Origin: Chlorocebus sabaeus
Lineage: Eukaryota > Chordata > Mammalia > Primates > Cercopithecidae
Direction of reading: 5' to 3'
Length of the DNA: 64,000 nt
Assembly: GCF_047675955.1 (NCBI RefSeq)
Contig: NC_132910.1
Coordinates: 109,847,143-109,911,142, forward strand
The notes below the pieces were generated by a model. The model saw only the letters and a list, made by a program, of their open reading frames with translations, was not told the origin of the DNA and made no database searches. Shown one piece after another: positions 54,841-64,000 of this stretch. A program made the translations under genes and the position numbers. Position 1 is the stretch's first letter, and each line of letters starts with the position of its first letter.

Positions 54841-55260
54841 TTGTTTTGAAACAGGGTCTCTGTCACCCAGGCTGGAGAGCAGTGGAGTGCAGTGGTGCCA
54901 TCTCAACCCACTGCGACCTCCACCTTCTGGGCTCAGGAGCCTCCCACGCCAGCCTACCGAGTAGCTGGGACTATAGGTGCACACCACCACACCTTTTAAA
55001 AAATTGTGTTAATTATATTAATTAAATCATGCTAATTAAATACATATTTGAATTAATTACATAATAATTTAATTAAATACATAAATTAATTAGGTTGTGT
55101 TAATTAAATACAAAAACTTGGTTAATTTTTGTATTTTTTGATAGAGACAGGGTTTCACCATGTTGGCCAGACTGGTCTCAGACTCCTGGGTTCAAGCCAT
55201 CCACCTGCCTCGGTCTCCCAAAGTGTTGGGATTACAGGCATGAGCCACTGCGTCTGTCCC
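54841..55260 (-). mobile_element. AluS/J SINE, minus strand, with AT-rich expansion
   Basis: Antisense Alu whose two halves are separated by about 123 extra AT-rich bases. The TSD TAACCGTATGTAATTTA (54823-54839) and TAACTGTATGTTTATA (55261-55276) brackets the whole, so the extra bases arose within the element or entered later. The right monomer also holds a small 'gagagcagtggagtgcag' duplication. Confidence 0.92.
54994..55116. repeat. AT-rich repeat expansion inside an Alu
   Basis: Over 80 percent A+T by eye. TAATTAAATAC recurs three times (near 55033, 55070 and 55100) and TTGTGTTAATTA occurs near both ends. It sits at the 'cctggctaattttt' position of the Alu. Confidence 0.88.
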
Positions 55261-55325
55261 TAACTGTATGTTTATACCCATTAATCAACCTCTCTCTTTA
55301 TCTCCTACACCCCCTGCTTGCTATT
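55261..55325 (-). mobile_element. L1M 3' end, minus strand, part 2
   Basis: Resumes after the Alu with 'taactgtatgtttatacccat', 'taatcaacctctctctttat' and 'ctcctacaccccctgc', as in the antisense L1M 3'UTR. Confidence 0.75.
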
Positions 55326-55860
55326 TTTGATATGTGTTTTAAACATGTCCCAAATGAAGTATGAGAAACGTGATTAGGTATTACCATGGACTCGGAATTC
55401 ATATTTTTCCTCCCTATCCCTCCTGTTTCCCCAATGATTGCCTAGCTTTGCTCACAGATTTTATCCCCATGGTTTAGTCTGTCTCCAGCTCTGCATGAGA
55501 CCAGAGTCCTTCAAAATAATCTCACTTTAGGGAAAGGACAGAAATTGGACAATGACAACTCGATGGTCTGGACATTGTTTGGCACTTTGATAGGGAAAAG
55601 GAGAGAATTGAAACTCTTTACTAAAGTTATTGTTTCTCCAATTTCATTCTCACTGTGTTTATAAAAGCCAAAGAAATGTCTTGCTCAGAAAGGGGACCAC
55701 TCTCTAATACTGGCAGGTACCAGGATAGAGGCCCACAGTTAACTGCTTCTGAGATAGTAACAGAAAGTATAGATTCTCTAATCAGGCAAAAGTGCCTGTA
55801 CTCCTCCGAGATCTCTTGCAGTATATTGCCAGGAAAAAGCCAATCGGTCTGAGACTGAGT
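55326..55860. other. Unique sequence
   Basis: Opposing 97- and 65-codon frames near 55627-55920 have no recognisable domain, and the minus-strand one overlaps the L1. No gene seen. Confidence 0.45.
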
Positions 55861-55861
55861 G

Positions 55862-57290
55862 CCAAGGCTACAGTAACCAAAACAGCATGATACTGGTACA
55901 AGAACAGACACATAGACCAATGGAATAGGATAGAGATCTCAGAAATAAGACCACATATCCACAACCATCTGATCTTCGACAAACCTGACAAAAACAAGCA
56001 ACGGAGAGAGGATTCCCTATTAAATAAATGGTGCTGGGAAAACTGGCTAGCCATATGCAGAAAATTGAAACTGGACCCTTTCCTTACACCTTATACAAAA
56101 ATTAATTCAAGATGGATTAAAGACTGAAATGTAAAACCTAAAACCATAAAAATCCTAGAAGAAAACCTAGGCAACATTATTCAGGACATAGGCATGGGCA
56201 AAGACTTCATGACTAAAACGCCAAAAGCAATTGCAACAAAAGCAACAATTCACAAATGGAATCTAATTAAAGTAAAGAACCTCTGCACAACAAAAGAAAC
56301 TATCATCAGAGTAAGCAGACAACCTACAGAATGGGAGAAAATTTTTGCAATCTACCCATCTGACAAAGGTCTAATATCCAGAATCTACAAGAAACTTAAA
56401 CAAATGTACAAAAAAAACAAAACTATCAAAAAGTGGGCAAAAGGCGGGTGAAGAGACACTTCTCAAAAGAAGACATTTATGTGGCCAGCAAACATATTTT
56501 TAAAAAGCTCAACATCACTGATCATTGGAGAAATGCAAATCAAAACCAAAATGAGATACTAGCTACACCAGTTAGAATGGTGATGATTTAAAAAGTCAAG
56601 AAACAACAGATGCAGGAAAGGCTGTGGAGAAATAGGAATGCTTTTACTCTATTGGTGGGAGTGTTAATTAGTTCAATCATTGTGGAAGAGGGTGTGGTGA
56701 TTCCTCGAAGATCTAGAACCAGAAACAGCATTTGACCCAGCAATCCCAACACTGGGTATATACCTAAAGAAATATAAAGAATTCTATTATAAAGACACAT
56801 GCATGTATATGTTCACTGCAGCACTATTCACAATAGCAAAGACATGGAATCACCTCAAATGCCCATCAGTGATAGACTGGATAAAGAAAATGTGGTAAAC
56901 GTATACCATGGAATACTATGGAGCCATAAAAAGGAATGAGATCTTGTCCTCATGTCCTTTACAGGGACATGGATGGAACTGGAAGTCATTATCCTCAGCA
57001 AACTAACACAGGAACAGAAAACCAAATGCCACATGTTCTCACTTATAAGTGGGAGTTGAACAATGAGAACACATGGACACAGGGAGGGGAACATCACATA
57101 CCTGGGCCTGGTAGAGAATAGGAAGGAAGGGAGAGCATCAGGATAAATAACTAACGTATGCGGGGCTTAATACCTAGGTGATAGGTTGATAGGTGCAGCA
57201 AACTACCATGACACACATTTACCTATGTAACAATCCTACATTCCTTCACATGTATCCCACAACTTTAAATAAAATACAATAAAAAGATAA
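55862..57290 (+). mobile_element. 5'-truncated L1 (end of ORF2 plus 3'UTR), plus strand
   Basis: Starts in the distal part of ORF2 ('ggctacagtaaccaaaac', 'gcatgatactggtac') and runs through the C-terminal region and the 3'UTR ('atgcggggcttaatacctag', 'ggtgcagcaaactaccatg') to an A-rich end. ORF2 is broken: one clear frame, 56194-56451, gives 85 codons of the ORF2 C-terminal region before a stop. It lacks ORF1, the endonuclease and the reverse transcriptase core, so it is dead. No convincing TSD was found. Looks like an older L1PA/L1PB copy. Confidence 0.93.
56194..56451 (+). pseudogene. L1 ORF2 C-terminal remnant
   Basis: An 85-codon open stretch in the L1 matches the region of ORF2p just beyond the reverse transcriptase, with a lysine-rich, tryptophan-containing sequence typical of L1. 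It ends at a premature stop after the KKWAKGG-like end, and the ORF2 frame is not continued. It is not expected to make a functional protein. Confidence 0.85.
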
Positions 57291-58149
57291 ATTGGTAGAA
57301 GAAATGTCTCAGGTCTTTTTGCACATATTCCTTTTGGTTTATCAGACTATAATGCTATAGCTAATGTTGGACAGAATAATGAGAAGCTTCTGAAGCATCA
57401 TTCTTTGTCCTGTGGTGGGTCAGGGTATGGCAGAGATTGATTTGATTTTAAAATCTTTTGAAAACCTGGGAACTGCAAATGTTACTAGCAGCACTGTGAC
57501 TATTACCTTTGAATATAATTAAATTGGATCTCTCTAATTCAACTTTATTATACACTTCTTAGATTTAGCCTTTTGAGTGCTATATGTATATTTGTACATA
57601 TTAATATTTGAAATAAATAATTTTAAAAATGGGACAATCACACAAATTAATAGAGGACAACTATCTCATGCTTTATAAAATGGACATAAACCTGGTGACA
57701 GATTAAATATTTGTAAGAGTAAATTCTAATTTTCATTTATTCAATAAAGGCAGAGATGCCTCCAGAGCCCCAGTTTGACATATCTGCAACACAGCTTCTG
57801 TTCTGTCTTGTGGGATGCTACAGGATTTCTGGGGACTGCCAGCTCTGTCTACCTGTGCCAGCCTTCTTAGCATTGCGAAGATGCTGATCACCTGCATCAG
57901 GAATCACTGATCCGGATGGAAATTATTTATATTTGAGGCTCTGGGTTGTTTACAACAAATCAATTAAAGCTTATTTTAGTTTTCTAAGTTCAAAATTCTG
58001 TAAAGTGAATTAGACAAGTTGATATATTTTTAGCCTAAGTTCTTTCATAGAAACTGGAAGGGCCATATAAATAGTCTAGACCTAATGCAATTTATTTTTG
58101 GGAGAAGGGTCAGAGGAAAAATATTTTTTATTTTTTAATTATTTTATTT
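57291..58149. other. Unique sequence
   Basis: No repeat or gene recognised. Confidence 0.5.
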
Positions 58150-58438
58150 TATTTTTTTGAGACTGAGTTTTGATCTTGCCGCCCAGGCTGGAGTGCAATG
58201 GCGCAATCGTGGCTCACTGCAACCTCTGCCTCCCGGGTTCAAGCAATTCTCCTGCCTCAGCCTCCTGAGTAGCTGGGATTACAGCCCGCCACCACGCTCA
58301 GCTAATTATTCTACTTTTAGTAGAGATGGAGTTTCATCATGTTGGCCATGCTGGTCTTGAACTCTTGACCTCAGGTGATCCACCCGCCTCGACCTCCCAA
58401 AGTGCTGGGATTACAGGCGTGAGCCACCATGCCCAGCC
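58150..58438 (-). mobile_element. AluSx-like SINE, minus strand
   Basis: Full-length antisense S-type Alu from a TTTTA-rich head to 'catgcccagcc'. Confidence 0.95.
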
Positions 58439-58512
58439 ATGATTTTTTTTTTTTTTAAATTAATCCTGCTTTGAATCATTGTCATATCAATCTAGCAAGG
58501 AAAATATTTCTT

Positions 58513-58794
58513 TCTTTTTCTGTTGAGACAGAGTCTCTCTCTGTCACCCAGGCTGAAGGGCAGTGGCATGATATGGGCTTACTGCAACGTCTGCCTCCAG
58601 GTTCACGTGATTCTCCCACCTTAGCTGGGAGTACAGGTGTGTGCCACCATGCCCAGCTGATTTCTGCATTTTTTTTTTCTGAAGGCGAGGTTTCACCATG
58701 TTGGCCAGGCTGGTCTCAAACCCCTGAGTTCAAGTGATCTGGTTGCCTTGACCTCCCAAAGTGCTGGGATTACAGGCGTGAACCACCCACCTGA
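58513..58794 (-). mobile_element. AluS SINE, minus strand
   Basis: Antisense S-type Alu with deletions in the right monomer ('ccaccttagctggg'). The TSD AGCAAGGAAAATATTTCTT (58494-58512) and AGCAAGGAAGATATTTCTT (58796-58814) has one difference in 19. Confidence 0.96.
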
Positions 58795-58814
58795 CAGCAA
58801 GGAAGATATTTCTT

Positions 58815-58930
58815 CTAGCCACATTTTACAAAGGTGGAAATTTAGGCTCAGAGAAGTTAAATTCTTTACTCAAGGGCACAGAGCTAATGTAAATCACAAT
58901 AACTTTTCAAATTCAGGGCTATCTTACATC
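58815..58930 (-). mobile_element. MIR SINE fragment, minus strand
   Basis: 'cacattttacaaaggtgg', 'aaatttaggctcagagaag', 'ttaaattctttactcaagg' and 'gcacagagctaatg' follow the antisense MIR. Confidence 0.85.
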
Positions 58931-59615
58931 AGACCTAAGGTCTTTCCTTTGTATTACTTATATCATATATTCTATTATAACCTTATAAAGCTGCATTTAT
59001 TGACTTCATTGATAATGCAGATCCCATTTCCCTCCCTGTAGCAATATGATAAAATTCTGTTACTTCAATCACTTCTATGCTATTTCTTTCGTGTCAATAG
59101 ACCCATCTATGAGGCACCTGGCCAGGTAGGGGTGGAGTATTACGAGTTTTTATTGGTTTGTGACTTGGCTTAATTATCACTGGATTCTTACAGAAAGACT
59201 ATGATGAAATAGACTCATTCCTTTTAAGTGAGATAAGCACAAGGTGAAACTGAACTCTGTTTTAAATGCCATACCAGAACTTATCACTGGTACTATTTAT
59301 TTTAGGTGATAAGTAAAATGTTACTAAAAGAAAAACACAGAAGATGGCCAGGACCAATTGTGATATGCCTCTCAAGGGCTTGGACAGTTCTATTTTCTTC
59401 TGAGCCATGTCTCATACATTATCTTCACTTAGTCCCTGCATTGTATTCCATTCAATGCTGACAGTTTCTCTTTTTGCCATTTACCTGTGCTTTCTTCCTT
59501 CAGGTCTCTAACTTGATACATGGTGCCATTTCATATTTAAGCCTTCCTCTTTAAACTCCCAAAAAGGCAATACGCTTTTCTCCTTTGATTTTCCTCCTCC
59601 TTAATTTTTGTTTTG
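58931..59615. other. Unique sequence
   Basis: No repeat or gene recognised. Confidence 0.5.
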
Positions 59616-59633
59616 CAAGATAATGGGCTTTCT

Positions 59634-59922
59634 TTTTTTTTGAGATGGAATCTTGCTCTGTTACCCAGGCTGGAGTGCAGTGGCACGATCTCAGCTCACT
59701 ACAAGCTCTGCCTCCCAGGTTCACACCATTCTCTTGCCTCAGCCTCCCGAGTAGCTGGGACTACAGGCGCCTGCCACCACGCCTGGCTAATGTTTTGCAT
59801 TTTCAGTACAGACAGGGTTTCACCGTGTTAGCCATGATGGTCTCGATCTCCCGACCTCGGGATCCACCCGCCTCAGCCTCCCAAAGTGCTGGGATTACAG
59901 GCGTGAGCTACCGCGCCTGGCC
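59634..59922 (-). mobile_element. AluY-like SINE, minus strand
   Basis: Low-divergence antisense Alu with 'ctacaagctctgcctcccag', 'gttcacaccattctc' and 'gttagccatgatggtctcgatctcc' (Y/Sc type). The TSD ATAATGGGCTTTCT and ATAATGGACTTTCT lies at about 59620 and 59926. It faces the Alu at 59966. Confidence 0.95.
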
Positions 59923-59965
59923 AAAATAATGGACTTTCTGATAGCTAAAACAAAAATAACAATCT

Positions 59966-60262
59966 GGCTGGCTGCGGTAGCTCATGCCTGTAATCCTAGT
60001 ACTTTGGGAGGCCAAGGGGGGGCGGATCAAGAGGTCAAGAGACCGAGACCATCCTAGTCAACATGGTGAAGCCCCGTCTCTACTAAAAAATACAAAAATT
60101 AGCTGGGTGTGTTGGCGTGCGCCTGTACTCCCAGCTACTCGGGAAGGTGAGGCAGGAGAATCACTTGAACCTGGGAGCCAGAGGTTGCAGTGAGCCGAGA
60201 TCGTGCTACTGCACTCCAGGCTGGTGACAGACAGAGACTCCATCTCAAAATAATAATAATAA
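59966..60262 (+). mobile_element. AluSc/Sg-like SINE, plus strand
   Basis: Full-length Alu with 'agaccgagaccatcctagtc' and an (AAT)n tail. The TSD AAATAACAATCT (59954-59965) recurs as AAATAACAATTT-like sequence after the tail. Confidence 0.94.
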
Positions 60263-60360
60263 TAATAACAATTTAAAAAACACCTCATTTTCTAAAGAGG
60301 TCCTCAGTGTGTGTTTCCCATGCCCTTGTTTGCCCTTCACTTCCTTTGCCTAATTTAGAT
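60263..60360. other. Unique sequence
   Basis: No feature recognised. Confidence 0.4.
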
Positions 60361-60455
60361 TTGTAAGCTCAACACATAAGCACTTTGTCTTTGTTTATGT
60401 ACATATGGTGCCTAGCACTAGTCTTGGATTTAACAAATATTAAATAATCATGACT
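60361..60455 (+). mobile_element. Probable L2 3' end fragment, plus strand
   Basis: 'tagatttgtaagctcaacac', 'gtacatatggtgcctagcac' and 'ggatttaacaaatattaaat' fit the L2 terminus. Confidence 0.55.
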
Positions 60456-60499
60456 TCAGAATGATTATTAGTATTGGCATTTTAAAAATCACAGCTGGC

Positions 60500-60980
60500 C
60501 AAGAATACTGGTTTTGTTTTGTTTTCTCAAATGACCTTGTCTGATTTTGACACTGCTAGGATCGACAGCTGTACTATAGCACACTTACATTTACCCTTGA
60601 ATACCACCTGGAGAACAGAGTTGGCACTAAGTGTAGCTGTTTTACTTTTTTGGAACACTTTTACAGATTCTGCACTGCACACCAGTTTGCTTATGGATGT
60701 AATTTCAGTTGTGTATAATCACCTTAACAGAACTGGAAAAACCCAGATACCATTTTGTACAATGCTCTGTGATGACAGAATTGTCTCAATGGGTTAACTC
60801 TGCATGTTGGAAATGGGAGGTTTTTTCTTTTTCAATTATTAACTTGAGCTTTCATGATATCTAGTGTAAGCTCTAAAAGATCTGTGCATTAAATACTCTT
60901 GGATTATGTAGTGCATTTATATTGTTAGATTTTAAAATAAAGTTCTTAATTTTACCTGCTTTTAGGCTTTAAAAAAAAAA
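60500..60980 (+). pseudogene. Possible retrocopied (or genuine) 3'UTR ending in poly(A)
   Basis: A repeat-free block with mRNA-like end structure: AATAAA at 60937-60942, then about 28 bases, then A10 at 60971-60980. An open frame of 92 codons at 60519-60797 has no recognised domain and reads like UTR. This fits a 5'-truncated processed pseudogene holding only 3'UTR, or the last exon of a real transcript. I could not identify a parent gene or find a convincing TSD. Confidence 0.35.
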
Positions 60981-61990
60981 GTCCTTAATCTGTATCTCTT
61001 ACCTAAACTCCTTTACTCCCCTTAAAGCGGCCAAATGATTTTGGACCATCATCCCATGGGCCAATTTATAAAAATAAATGCCAAATACTACATAACAATA
61101 GAAGGAATTGATAGTGGATTACAAGTTTAACAATGCATTTCCTTTTAGAAATGTCAGCATCAGCTTTCTCACAATAAGGGAAATACAAAGGTTGCTCTCT
61201 ACCACTAGCCCTGTATTTCAAGTGCAAACAAATCAATTAAAGAAAGTAGTTATGTCAGTGTGAGGGATACAATAGTGTAACTGAATAGAACAATTTTGTT
61301 AGTGTGTATATTTTTGATTTATTTTTATTTTATATTATGTCCAGGGCAGAACCTAGGTAATAATATTGATAAATCGGGGGAGATGGTTTCCTTTTTCTGA
61401 ATCAGTTCCAAAATATCTAAACATCCACCTGACCTCTATGTTAGACTAGTTCTGTGGCAGCATCCTCAACTCTGAATGTTACGATTCCTGTACAATCAAA
61501 ATGAATAGTCTGATACTCTACCTGTGCTTCTGATACACTTCATCTTGAGATCTATCTTATGAACTCACTGTATCTCTCTCTGAATGTCTGTAATTGTATT
61601 CCCCATTAGAGACTCTCTGGAATGCTACTTGTAGGTGAATACAGTATTTCCTAGTGGAGTGTGCTCACTGAGAATGATACAATGTGTAAACGACACCCTT
61701 CCACTCTCCTGAGATTCTTACTGACTTGACTGCAAGGGTAAAAGTAATTGCAAAACAACGCTTTTTTAAAAAAAAGTTTCTAGGGAAGGGGGAGTGGTGT
61801 GAGGAATGTCTTTAACAGAATCCAACTTCTCTCAGCTGGAAATCTTGCCTTCAGAGGGTTGTAACAACTGGAGAAAGCAGTAACGAGAGGAATCTCTTGT
61901 CTTAGCAGAGGAGGGCAGTTTCCTGGATCCTTTCTATTATCGTCACCCTCCTTGTAGGAGAGGTGAGTAAATTAAACCAATGCTTGGCAC
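60981..61990. other. AT-rich unique sequence
   Basis: About 1 kb without recognisable repeats or gene. Confidence 0.5.
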
Positions 61991-61994
61991 ATGG

Positions 61995-62120
61995 AACAAG
62001 CTCCCAGGAGGCCAGGGAAGGAACCATATTTGTCTTATTCATTATTGGTATTCCAGGCATGGAGATCAGTACCTGGCACACAGGAAAGCACACAATAAAT
62101 ATTTATTGATGGAGCAGTAA
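61995..62120 (+). mobile_element. L2 3' end fragment, plus strand
   Basis: 'aagctcccaggaggccaggg', 'aaggaaccatatttgtctta', 'ttggtattccaggcatgg', 'cagtacctggcacacagg' and 'aataaatatttattgatgg' match the L2 terminus in order. Confidence 0.85.
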
Positions 62121-62539
62121 GGGCTCGACGTGTTTTTAAAACAAAATGACTATGTATGTAAAATCTCCCTAATCTTGGGCATAGCTGGACTCATGGGAAT
62201 TTAAAACAAATATTTTAATTCACTTTTAAAGATGACCCTAAATGTCTAACCCACATGATATATTTAGGGATGTATTAGATTTTACAGTTGGAAAGATCAA
62301 AGCTTTTTAAGTTACAAGTAGAATGGTATTAAGGCCAGAACTTGAAAAGTATTTCTGAACTTAAAACCCAGTGCTCTGTCTCTCTTCCTATCCCCTAATG
62401 ATTTTCTAGATAATATGATGATAGTAGAAACAGAACAAAGAAACTCTCATTTTTACACTTGCCTTTATGAGGCAGCATAATAGATGGCTTACTTTGATTA
62501 TGGTTTGTTGACACAGTTTGGTTTAGCCTAATTGGCAGA
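62121..62539. other. AT-rich unique sequence
   Basis: No feature recognised. Confidence 0.5.
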
Positions 62540-62620
62540 GTGGCAGATCTTTGTCTAATTCTGTCTTCCAGGTTGTGCCTAGCACATTACTGGTGCTCAA
62601 ATGTTAATAAAACAGCAATG
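62540..62620 (+). mobile_element. Possible L2 terminus, plus strand
   Basis: 'ttgtgcctagcacattactg', 'gtgctcaaatgttaataaaa' resemble the L2 end. Short and uncertain. Confidence 0.5.
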
Positions 62621-63107
62621 CATGCCAAGTATCTGATGTCCTAGATGCTGAGTGGTGATATGCATTATTGACATATGTAGATAAGTAGGTTATACATAGT
62701 GTGAAAATTAGCTTTAATTGAAGTTAAATGATAGCTTAGAAGGTGACAGCGAGTTAGTCATTTTGTTGGTGGATAAGACATACTATTATGTCTTACCTGA
62801 GGTGATTGATGTAATTCAATGTCAGAGTAGAGCACACAGAGAAAAAAGACTTGGGTTTGCAACCGGAATTCATAACTCTCGCTGTGAGATCAGGCAGAGA
62901 GGCATTCCTGTTTGGTGTAGAAGGTCCCCTCTAGCATCCCCCCTCCGCATGGGGCAAGGAGTTCCATACTCTCTGAGCACCTGGAAGCCTGGTCCTGACT
63001 GCCCTGCCATCATCTTCCAAGGCTGGCCCTTGGCCCGAGGAATCACCAAGGGGTGGCTTTTTTGAGAGGTGTGATATCACTTAGATGTGTAGGCTTGGTT
63101 GTCCTTT
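62621..63107. other. Unique sequence with a 115-codon frame
   Basis: A plus-strand frame at 62718-63065 is the longest here outside repeats. The peptide has no recognised domain and there is no promoter or splice evidence, so I do not call it a gene. Confidence 0.45.
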
Positions 63108-63108
63108 T

Positions 63109-63400
63109 CTTTTTTTTGAGATGGAGTCTCACTCTGTCACCCAGGTTGGAGTGCAGTGGCTTGATCTCGGCTCGCTGCAAGCAACCTCTGCCTCCCAGGT
63201 AAAAGTAATTTTTCTGCCTCAGCCTCCCAAGTAACTGGGACTACAGGCGCACACCACCACGCCTGGCTAATTTTTGTATTTTTAGTAGAGACGGGGTTTC
63301 CCCATATTGGCCAGGCTGGTCTTGAACTCCTGACCTCGTGATCTGCCCACCTCAGCCTCCCAAAGTATTGGGATTACAGGCATGAGCCACTGCACCCGGC
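63109..63400 (-). mobile_element. AluS SINE, minus strand
   Basis: Full-length antisense S-type Alu with a small 'gcaagcaacc' insertion-like duplication and a 'gtaaaagtaattttt' substitution. The TSD TGGTTGTCCTTTT and TAGGTTGTCCTCTT lies at 63097 onward and 63401 onward. Confidence 0.94.
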
Positions 63401-63609
63401 TAGGTTGTCCTCTTATGTGTGAGCCTTTCCATGGGATAGGATGAAGCTGAGATGGAAAGAAAAGGAGATTCCAGTTGCAGATCAGACACCAGTACTCCCT
63501 GCTGCAGTACTTCCCCAGTTAATTTGTAGCTTTTAGCATTTATGATAGAGTATATGGGTCCCCATTTGTTAGCTGGCTCCAGAACTTTCTAAAGTGAAAG
63601 GCAGGCCTG

Positions 63610-63720
63610 GAACTAGGACAAGTCATGTAGCTTGTTTTAGCGTCAGTTCTTCACCTGTAAATAAGAAAACACTGTCCCACTAGCCTCAGAAGATTGCAAT
63701 GATGAGAATAATCTTAAATA
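63610..63720 (+). mobile_element. MIR SINE fragment, plus strand
   Basis: 'gaactaggacaagtcatgt', 'cagttcttcacctgtaaat' and 'agaagattgcaatgatgag' follow the MIR core. Confidence 0.75.
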
Positions 63721-63723
63721 CAA

Positions 63724-63810
63724 CTACCATTTATTGAGTATATACTGTTGTTAAACCACTATGCAAAGGCACTTTGCATGTATTATCTTGGATCTTCACA
63801 AATCTTCATG
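63724..63810 (-). mobile_element. MIR SINE fragment, minus strand
   Basis: 'ctaccatttattgagtatat', 'actatgcaaaggcactttgc', 'atgtattatcttggatcttc' follow the start of an antisense MIR. It abuts the plus-strand MIR tail to tail. Confidence 0.8.
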
Positions 63811-63821
63811 GTATGCAACTT

Positions 63822-64000
63822 TTTCTTTTTTTGTGACAGGGTCTTGCTCTGTCACTCAGGCTGGAGTGCCATGGTGTGATCATAGCTTACCGCAACCTCG
63901 AATTCCTGGGCTCAAGATAATCTCCTACCTCAGCCTCCTGAGTATCTAGGACTGCAAGTACACCCCACCATGCCCAGCTACTTTTTGTTTTTGTTTTTGT
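63822..64000 (-). mobile_element. AluJ SINE, minus strand, cut by the window end
   Basis: T-rich head and the full right monomer in antisense, reaching the middle linker ('gcccagctactttttg') where the window ends. Confidence 0.92.

Noticed and set aside
63610..63810. tRNA-like sequence near the MIRs considered as a tRNA gene
   Set aside because: MIRs derive from tRNA but only worn core sequence is present. There is no cloverleaf, anticodon loop or intact A and B boxes.
1..64000. Direct-repeat arrays considered as CRISPR or other prokaryotic systems
   Set aside because: All dispersed repeats are Alu, L1, L2, MIR or microsatellites. There are no regularly spaced identical repeats with unique spacers, and the DNA is primate.

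Overview
The window is primate, almost certainly human, nuclear DNA with no protein-coding gene that I can support. The evidence is the repeat content: about 58 Alu SINEs (roughly a quarter of the window), older-type (AluJ), intermediate (AluS) and a few AluY-like copies, plus L1, L2 and MIR remnants, an MST-type retroviral LTR, a hAT-Charlie fragment and many A-tail microsatellites. The open reading frames that exist are short (under 150 codons). Most are Alu or L1 sequence read in one frame or the other. I found no operon, CRISPR array, tRNA or rRNA gene, or prokaryote-like feature.

Layout. 0-10 kb: scattered Alus, an L2 3' end at 2 kb, an ancient L1 fragment holding a (TC)21 tract at 4 kb, an L2-like block split by an AluJ at 4.7-5.7 kb, MIRs at 7-8 kb and a possible worn LTR at 8.3-8.8 kb. 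10-20 kb: Alus with clear target-site duplications (TSDs), an old repeat split by two Alus (11.5-12.6 kb), a long unique stretch (13.0-14.9 kb) and a 74-nt pure pyrimidine tract (19.5 kb). 20-30 kb: fewer Alus, an L2-like block holding a MIR (22.3-23.0 kb), a nested AluS/AluY pair (27.3-28.0 kb) and a very short L1 3' end (29.8 kb). 30-45 kb: a right-half-only Alu (30.3 kb), a (TA/TG)n tract next to a 32-bp palindrome (32.8 kb), a hAT fragment (33.0 kb), a repeat-poor stretch with clustered homeodomain/POU-like motifs (35.9-36.2 kb), three Alus inserted one after another at one target (41.6-42.4 kb) and an MST LTR (44.1-44.5 kb). 45-60 kb: dense Alus, a three-level nest of ancient repeat, L1 and L1 3' end with a copied 60-bp segment (52.5-53.6 kb), an Alu holding an unusual AT-rich expansion (54.8-55.3 kb) and a 1.4-kb 5'-truncated L1 (55.9-57.3 kb). 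60-64 kb: mostly unique, with a possible retrocopied or genuine 3'UTR ending in AATAAA plus A10 (60.5-61.0 kb).

The sequence is best read as an intron or intergenic region built by successive retrotransposition. There is no gene set acting together. Subfamily names are judged by eye from diagnostic positions and are approximate. Repeat ends are good to a few bases where TSDs are given and to tens of bases for the ancient elements. I found no previously undescribed biological system. The most interesting items are structural: the copied segment near 53 kb, the AT-rich expansion inside an Alu at 55 kb, the palindrome at 32.85 kb, the serial insertions at 42 kb, the repeat-poor motif cluster at 36 kb and the poly(A)-ended segment at 60.5 kb.
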